This document shows positions 8,126 to 12,367 of a stretch of 15,795 bases of DNA, in pieces. This DNA is from JBAVQS01 sp049694275 (GTDB lineage: Bacteria; Chloroflexota; Anaerolineae; UBA4142; SHND01): the NCBI GenBank assembly GCA_049694275.1, contig JBAVQS010000359.1:1-15795 (forward strand), read 5' to 3'. Every line of letters starts with the position of its first letter. Within the stretch, counting starts at the first letter, position 1. The notes beneath the pieces are model-generated. The model made no database searches, was not told the origin of the DNA, and saw nothing but the letters and a program-made list of their open reading frames with translations. The translations under genes and the position numbers were made by a program.

Positions 8126-8476
8126 CTAGAGCCTCACTGCAACCGGTACGTGTTGCGTATACAGGGGGCAGCTATAGCACGCTTCTTTTAATCCCGTTCC
8201 CCCGACCTGCAAGGCAAGCCAGCAAGGGAGGTCCGGTCGCGCCTGGGCAATCGCCTGCGCCGCCTGCGCTTCCTGCGTCTTGCTCGTCTCCCAGCAATGC
8301 CGCCCAGAGCTCGCCGCCTGTTCGGCCGGTTGGGGTTGTTCCGTCTTGTCTTCCAGCAATCGCCGCAGCCACATGCCGATCATGAGCGTAATCAGGATGG
8401 GGACGCCAATGCGGACCACCAACATATAGACGATCACGAGAGTGTCCCGTAAGACCGCCAGAATATCAGTTTCCAT
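8126..8476 (-). CDS. small membrane protein with cysteine/tryptophan-rich tail
   Basis: A 116-residue protein starting at an ATG with AGGAGG seven bases upstream. The acidic N-terminus is followed by one membrane span (about 12-37) that includes RIGVPILITLMIG, then basic WLRR residues, which suggests an outside N-terminus and a cytoplasmic tail. The tail has four cysteines: CW at 61-62, CW at 85-86 and CYSC at 100-103 followed by PLY. This resembles, in reduced form, what I know as the two-CW cysteine domain found in some bacterial signalling and redox proteins, and a metal or cluster site is possible. The first half is clearly paralogous to the next gene upstream (8547-8750). Function unknown; its position ahead of the HybA-like ferredoxin and the NrfD protein suggests a subunit or assembly factor of that complex. 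Confidence 0.8.
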   Translation of the reverse strand: METDILAVLRDTLVIVYMLVVRIGVPILITLMIGMWLRRLLEDKTEQPQPAEQAASSGRHCWETSKTQEAQAAQAIAQARPDLPCWLALQVGGTGLKEACYSCPLYTQHVPVAVRL

Positions 8477-8546
8477 ACCTCGTCCTCCTCTCTCCCGATT
8501 AACCCATGAACTACGTCGATACTGCGCTCATTCGGATTCGCAATCT

Positions 8547-8750
8547 CTATTGCGGCTTGATCTTGATGGTCGCCGGGGCTATTTCAGGCGCGTCCTTCGT
8601 TTCGGGACGTTCCTGCTTTTCCTCCAGCAGTTTCCGCAGCCAGGTCCCGACCATCAGCGTGATCAGGATGGGGACCCCGATGCGCAGGATGAATAGATAG
8701 CCGATGACCAGAACGTCTCGGATCAAGTTGATGATGCTTTCGGGTGTCAT
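8547..8750 (-). CDS. small single-span membrane protein, first gene of the HybA/NrfD operon
   Basis: A 67-residue protein from the ATG at 8750, which has AGGAGG eight bases upstream. The frame stays open to 8945, but that extension crosses the likely promoter and leader, so the shorter form is preferred. One membrane span (about 13-37) contains RIGVPILITLMVG, and the protein then ends in a charged, proline-rich tail without cysteine. The span and the following WLRKLLE match the neighbouring 116-residue protein at nearly every position, so the pair arose by duplication, and only the neighbour has the cysteine domain. I do not recognise a named family. A small accessory subunit or anchor of the HybA/NrfD complex is the best guess. 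Confidence 0.78.
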   Translation of the reverse strand: MTPESIINLIRDVLVIGYLFILRIGVPILITLMVGTWLRKLLEEKQERPETKDAPEIAPATIKIKPQ

Positions 8751-8803
8751 TTTAGGTTCCTCCTCTTTCGGAACTCGAGGAAACGGGGTTGCGTCATGTC
8801 TGC

Positions 8804-8821
8804 TTTCCGTTTCCGCTTCCG
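8804..8821. repeat. three tandem hexamers in the operon leader
   Basis: TTTCCG, TTTCCG and CTTCCG follow each other directly between the candidate -10 and the first start codon of the minus-strand operon. In the transcript they read as a purine-rich CGGAAG/CGGAAA run. Possible protein or RNA contact site; no known element recognised. Confidence 0.45.
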
Positions 8822-8850
8822 TTATACCGCGTTGGGGGCTACACTTACAA
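8821..8850 (-). promoter_or_regulatory. candidate promoter of the HybA/NrfD operon
   Basis: On the minus strand a -35 candidate TTGTAA (8845-8850) and a -10 candidate TATAAC (8821-8826, five of six matches) are separated by 18 bases. The leader to the ATG at 8750 would be about 65 bases. The spacer contains a run of five C on this strand (GGGGG on the plus strand). Confidence 0.5.
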
Positions 8851-8895
8851 TCCGAGATTCGCTGTATCTTGTCGTGGGGTGTTTCCCCTACATGT

Positions 8896-8915
8896 ATCCC
8901 CCATGAATGGGGGAT
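8896..8915. promoter_or_regulatory. palindrome in the divergent intergenic region, possible operator
   Basis: ATCCCCCAT and ATGGGGGAT form perfect 9-base arms around a GA centre. Related half-sites are TCCCCCA at 8961-8967, just before the plus-strand -35, and TGGGGG at 8833-8838, inside the minus-strand promoter spacer. Placed between two divergent promoters, this looks like a regulator site, but I cannot name the regulator. The 310-base gap 8751-9060 holds these sites and the two promoters and no gene. Confidence 0.45.
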
Positions 8916-8974
8916 CTGCCCGGCGGGGGCGATTTTGCCCTCCATTCAAGGCCAAACGAATCCCCCACCCGTTT

Positions 8975-9003
8975 TTGACCGTGTTTTGACTTGCGCCTAT
9001 TAT
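8975..9003 (+). promoter_or_regulatory. promoter of the Fe-S protein/folD operon
   Basis: TTGACC (8975-8980, five of six matches) and TATTAT (8998-9003, five of six) with an ideal 17-base spacer. Transcription would begin near 9010, giving a leader of about 50 bases before the ATG at 9061. Confidence 0.7.
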
Positions 9004-9060
9004 TGTCTTGTGTACTGGAGCCTGCTTCGTCCAATAGGATCCAGGAGAACGGAGAACCAA

Positions 9061-9282
9061 ATGAACGAGCCGAGCCACTTACCCGATCAGGTCTTTCTCA
9101 CGGCTGCGCGATGCGCCGACTGCGCCCATCCCGCTTGCATTCAGGCCTGTCCCGAGCAAATCGATCTGCGCGCCCTCTTTGAGTTCATCGCGGCCCAGGC
9201 GCCCATGCCCCTCACGTGGATGCGCAATCCCGACGAGGCGGAAAATCTCATCGGCCAGGCAATCCATAATTCATTCAGCTAA
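9061..9282 (+). CDS. small [4Fe-4S] protein resembling the N-terminal Fe-S part of GltD/PreT-type reductases
   Basis: A 73-residue protein with one cluster motif, C18-x2-C21-x4-C26-x3-C30 followed by Pro. The surrounding RCADCAHPACIQACPEQIDL is close to the N-terminal cluster region that precedes the flavin domains in glutamate synthase small subunits and dihydropyrimidine dehydrogenase-type enzymes (Fer4_20 family, from memory). Here it stands alone: the cysteines that normally supply a second cluster are missing and no flavin domain follows. The start has a GGAG six bases upstream, and the stop overlaps the ribosome site of folD, so the two are one operon. A soluble electron carrier or a regulatory partner for FolD or another folate enzyme is plausible; this is inference from context. 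Confidence 0.82.
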   Translation: MNEPSHLPDQVFLTAARCADCAHPACIQACPEQIDLRALFEFIAAQAPMPLTWMRNPDEAENLIGQAIHNSFS

Positions 9283-9292
9283 AGGAGTACCT

Positions 9293-10180
9293 ATGACCGC
9301 TACACTCATCGACGGCAAAATCGTCGCCGCCAACGTTCAGGCGCGCGTCCGGGAAGACGCCGAAATGCTCAGGGCGCGCTGCGGCGTCACCCCGGGGCTT
9401 GCGACGGTCCTTGTCGGTGAAAATCCCGCGTCCAAGCTCTATGTCTCGATGAAGCAGAAAATGTGCGCGGACTTGGGCATGACCGCGATCAGCCACCATC
9501 CCGATGCCACGATTTCGCAGGACGAGCTGCTCGCGCTGATTCAGGGGCTCGCGCGCGATCCGAAAGTGCACGGCATTCTGGTCCAGTTGCCGCTGCCAGC
9601 TCACATCGATCAGGAGACGGTTCTCAGCGCCATCCCGATTGAAAAGGATATCGATGGGTTCCACCCCATCAATGTCGGCCGCCTGGCGATGAAAGGCCGC
9701 GATCCATTGTTTGTGCCGTGCACCCCCCTCGGCTGCATCGAGCTCATCCAGTCTGCCGGCACACCCATTGAAGGGGCCCGCGCTGTCGTTCTCGGCCGCT
9801 CGAACATTGTCGGCCTGCCCGCCGCCTTTTTGCTCGTGCACCGCAACGCCACTGTCACGATTTGCCACAGCCGCACTCGCAACCTGCCCGATATTGTCCG
9901 GCAGGCAGATATTCTGGTGGCTGCGATTGGCAAGGCGCGCTTTGTCCAGGGGGACTGGATCAAACCCGGCGCCACCGTCATTGACGTCGGCACAAACCAG
10001 ATCGAAGACGCGACCAAAAAGTCGGGTTACCGCCTCGTCGGCGATGTCGATTTTGACGCGGCCAAAGAAGTTGCCGGCGCAATCACCCCGGTTCCCGGCG
10101 GCGTCGGTCCCATGACCATTGCCATGCTCATGCAAAACACCGTCAACGCCGCCAAGCGGAGCGCCGGCCTCATCAAATAG
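9293..10180 (+). CDS. folD: bifunctional methylenetetrahydrofolate dehydrogenase/cyclohydrolase FolD
   Basis: A 295-residue protein, the usual FolD length. It interconverts 5,10-methylene-, 5,10-methenyl- and 10-formyl-tetrahydrofolate in the cytoplasm, using NAD(P). Visible family marks are the catalytic Tyr50/Lys54 (YVSMK), VQLPLP, DGFHPINVG, PCTPLG, the nucleotide-binding GRSNIVGLP and the C-terminal PGGVGPMT. The ATG at 9293 has AGGAG five bases upstream, and that site overlaps the stop of the preceding Fe-S gene. A longer in-frame extension to 9179 only overlaps the Fe-S gene in another frame and is not real. It is followed by a strong bidirectional terminator. Confidence 0.97.
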   Translation: MTATLIDGKIVAANVQARVREDAEMLRARCGVTPGLATVLVGENPASKLYVSMKQKMCADLGMTAISHHPDATISQDELLALIQGLARDPKVHGILVQLPLPAHIDQETVLSAIPIEKDIDGFHPINVGRLAMKGRDPLFVPCTPLGCIELIQSAGTPIEGARAVVLGRSNIVGLPAAFLLVHRNATVTICHSRTRNLPDIVRQADILVAAIGKARFVQGDWIKPGATVIDVGTNQIEDATKKSGYRLVGDVDFDAAKEVAGAITPVPGGVGPMTIAMLMQNTVNAAKRSAGLIK

Positions 10181-10198
10181 GATTCGGGAGGCATAAAA

Positions 10199-10227
10199 AA
10201 GGGCGGGGCCGTCTGGACCCCGCCTTT
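10199..10227. terminator. bidirectional terminator between folD and the replication operon
   Basis: GGCGGGG (10202-10208) pairs with CCCCGCC (10218-10224), extended by a GG/CC inner pair past a bulged A. A-rich and T-rich flanks lie on both sides: TTTATC follows on the plus strand and six T on the minus strand. It can end folD and, more strongly, minus-strand transcripts from the loader gene. Confidence 0.88.
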
Positions 10228-10256
10228 ATCATTTGAATGAATTTGTTGCGCCTGGT

Positions 10257-10303
10257 ATTCAGCACGAGCCCCGAAGGGGATTCCCTTCGGGGCTCGTGCG
10301 AAT
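10257..10303. repeat. long perfect inverted repeat between convergent operons
   Basis: GCACGAGCCCCGAAGGG (10262-10278) and its exact 17-base complement (10283-10299) surround the 4-base loop GATT. The stem extends by ATTC/GAAT past one unpaired A at 10261, giving 21 pairs. No T run follows on either strand, so it is not a standard intrinsic terminator. It may protect the 3' end of the replication-operon mRNA. Confidence 0.8.
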
Positions 10304-10321
10304 TCAACCCGGATCAGCTTT

Positions 10322-11740
10322 TTATTTGCGTCCCTTCTTGTCGCGCCGGGGCGAAGGACTGTTTTCCGGCGCGCGGCGCGGCCCTTTTTGCCGGATGCCG
10401 CGATAGCTCGGCGCAAAGTCTTCGAGGATGGAACAACGAGACATGTCCTCCATCCGCGAGCGCAGGCGCGGCTCGATCTCGTCGCGCTTTTGCGTGGTCG
10501 TGATGACGGTGGGCAGGCGCGCCACATAGCGATAGTTGAGAATCTGAAAGAGCTTTTCCTGCGCCCAGGGGGTCGCGCTCTGCGTGCCCAGGTCGTCCAG
10601 CACCAGGAACGGCGTGGTGCGAACCTCTTCAAAGCGCCGGTCATAGGACACCGGGCTGTTCGGGCTGAACGCGGCGCGCAGATGATCGAGCAGGTCAGGC
10701 ACGACGACAAAGAGCGCTCCGTCCCCCAGCTCGACGCGGTGATTGGCAATCGCCGCCGCCAGGTGCGTCTTGCCAGAGCCGTATTCCCCGCTCAGCACCA
10801 GCCAGCCCTCCGGCGCCTGGGCATAGTGCTTGCAAATGTCCACCGCATCGCGCAGCGTCTCGCGTTCGTCCCGTGACAGTTCCGCGTCCCGCATGTCAAA
10901 GGTGTCAAAGCGCATATCCTGATGCATGCCGAGGCTCGAGATGCCGGACTCGACATGGCTGCCGCCACTCTGGCGGAAATCGGGTGCCTGGATAGCAAGA
11001 ATTTCACACAGCGCCACGTCGGCCAGGCGCGAGCGCAGGCGCAGATCAATCTCTTCCAGTTCCTTGTTCATGGTCAGGACCGTCGGCAACTGCGCGTTGT
11101 AGCGATAGTTGAGAAGCTGGAATAGTTTTTCCTGCGCCCAGGGCGTGGCGCTCTGCGAGCCGAGATCGTCCAGGATCAGGAGCGGAGAAGAGCGAATAGA
11201 ATCAAAACGTTCGTCGTAGCTCACTTCGCTGTTGGGGGAATAGGTTGCGCGCAAATAATCGAGCAGGTCCGGGACGACGATAAAGAGCGCCGGCTGTCCC
11301 TTGAGCAATCGCTCGTTGGCAATGGCGGCGGCGAGATGGGTCTTGCCGCAACCATAGCCCCCCTTCATGAGGAGCCAGCCATGTGGGTTGCGCGCATACT
11401 CGCTAGCCCACTCGAACGCGCGGCGCAGGTTCTTTTGCTTGTCGGGCGTCAGGCCCAACCCCTCCGGCATGAACTTGGCAAAGGTCATGTGAGACAAAAG
11501 AGCAAGCCCGCTCGCATTGCGCAAGTCCTGAAGCTGCGCCTGTGTGACCTCGGCTAGCTTGTGCTGGCAGGGAAACGCCTTGCCAAAATCGGGATGCCCG
11601 ACCGGCACGTCCTTGCGGAAAAACCCGACCCCTTTGCAGATCGGGCAGACGTCACTTGCGCTGCTGCCGGACGAGGTCGGCAAATTTCCCCTGGAGATGG
11701 GGTTTTCGTTTTGCTTGATCAGTTCGTCCAGTCGCTTCAT
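10322..11740 (-). CDS. tandem double-AAA+ DnaI/DnaC-like helicase loader
   Basis: A 472-residue protein. The N-terminus has a probable zinc site (C32, C35, H49, C58, H60) like that of DnaI loaders. Two AAA+ modules follow. Module 1 has Walker A GGYGCGKT (127-134) and Walker B LLILDDLG (187-194); module 2 has Walker A GEYGSGKT (318-325) and Walker B FLVLDDLG (378-385). Each also has an RLRSR arginine segment (about 234-238 and 425-429). Over 120 aligned residues I count 81 identities between modules. The C-terminus is basic and proline-rich. Usual loaders have one module in about 250-310 residues, so this one is doubled. The ATG at 11740 has GAGGGG about six bases upstream; the start lies inside the DnaD frame, an 89-base overlap. 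It probably loads DnaB onto DNA; an IS21 IstB identity is unlikely because no IstA or inverted repeat is present. Confidence 0.88.
   Translation of the reverse strand: MKRLDELIKQNENPISRGNLPTSSGSSASDVCPICKGVGFFRKDVPVGHPDFGKAFPCQHKLAEVTQAQLQDLRNASGLALLSHMTFAKFMPEGLGLTPDKQKNLRRAFEWASEYARNPHGWLLMKGGYGCGKTHLAAAIANERLLKGQPALFIVVPDLLDYLRATYSPNSEVSYDERFDSIRSSPLLILDDLGSQSATPWAQEKLFQLLNYRYNAQLPTVLTMNKELEEIDLRLRSRLADVALCEILAIQAPDFRQSGGSHVESGISSLGMHQDMRFDTFDMRDAELSRDERETLRDAVDICKHYAQAPEGWLVLSGEYGSGKTHLAAAIANHRVELGDGALFVVVPDLLDHLRAAFSPNSPVSYDRRFEEVRTTPFLVLDDLGTQSATPWAQEKLFQILNYRYVARLPTVITTTQKRDEIEPRLRSRMEDMSRCSILEDFAPSYRGIRQKGPRRAPENSPSPRRDKKGRK
10448..11380 (-). repeat. internal duplication encoding the two AAA+ modules
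   Basis: Copy 1 (11021-11380, residues 121-240) and copy 2 (10448-10807, residues 312-431) are offset by 573 bases. Nucleotide similarity is visible too, for example in the shared TTTTCCTGCGCCCAGGG segment of the plus strand. The shared region also extends a little upstream of each module. Confidence 0.85.
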
Positions 11741-12359
11741 GTTTTGCCCCTCGCGTCCAGTTCACGAGTAGTTTGCGCACGTATTTCCAATTGCGTGCTC
11801 CGTTTTCATTTGCAATTCTGAACGCGTCCAAGATCACATCCGGTGGATATTCCTGTTGCGCCGCCTTGAGCTCCTCGACAATCCCCTGCGTCAAAACGCC
11901 GATCTGCTCTTCATAGAGTTGAAAAATGTTCGGTGGGTCGACGATGGGGGGCAGGACCCGCCGGACCTCCTGCCCAGGGAACAACTCGCCGCGCTCGATT
12001 TGTGCGATCGCCTTGCGGCTCTCCGCCGTATTGAAAAAATACCAATCCTCGCCCTTGCTCTGGCAGTGCAGCAGGGCGCCCCGCGCCTCCGCCTTGTCCA
12101 GCCCGCGCCGCAGCTCCGGCTCAAATGCCTGGTTGTTCTGCGTCAGTGAATGGTGCAGGACCCGGTCGCTGCGCAGCTCGGTCGAGGTGACAAATCGCGG
12201 GCCCCCCTTTTTGTGATAGAGCAAATGGTAAATGTGCAGCGTGACCTTGGCCTCGGCCAGATCATCCATCTCCGGCAAAAGCTCGGTCAGGAGCAGGCTC
12301 GGCAGCGGCGTCATCTCCATGCGTCCGGCAGGAATTCCCGCGAATTTCTTTCCGTCCAT
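11652..12359 (-). CDS. DnaD-like replication-initiation protein
   Basis: A 235-residue protein. The first half (about 15-130) is probably winged-helix. Residues 144-204 show the DnaD/DnaB2-type helical domain, with NIFQLYEEQIGVLT at its start and NWKYVRKLLVNW near its end; the spacing of Tyr, Ile-Gly and the closing Trp-rich helix suits that family. In Bacillus DnaD and DnaI act in the same helicase-loading step, so a place next to a DnaI-like ATPase and DnaB supports the call. The basic tail (about 205-235) is encoded in the region overlapping the next gene. The ATG at 12359 lies 8 bases after the dnaB stop with a GGAGAG directly before it, closer than ideal, so coupling to dnaB translation is likely; Met14 is an alternative start. 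Confidence 0.8.
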   Translation of the reverse strand: MDGKKFAGIPAGRMEMTPLPSLLLTELLPEMDDLAEAKVTLHIYHLLYHKKGGPRFVTSTELRSDRVLHHSLTQNNQAFEPELRRGLDKAEARGALLHCQSKGEDWYFFNTAESRKAIAQIERGELFPGQEVRRVLPPIVDPPNIFQLYEEQIGVLTQGIVEELKAAQQEYPPDVILDAFRIANENGARNWKYVRKLLVNWTRGAKHEATGRTDQAKRKPHLQGKFADLVRQQRK

Positions 12360-12367
12360 CTCTCCGT

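Noticed and set aside
8751..8945. N-terminal extension of the 67-residue membrane protein
   Set aside because: It crosses the likely promoter and leader; the internal ATG at 8750 has an ideal AGGAGG.
9179..9292. Longer FolD start within the Fe-S gene
   Set aside because: The extension is a frame-shifted reading of the Fe-S gene; the ATG at 9293 has AGGAG and the conserved FolD N-terminus.
10322..11740. IS21-type IstB transposition helper
   Set aside because: No IstA gene, no inverted repeats or target duplication, and the gene lies in a helicase operon with a DnaI-like zinc site.
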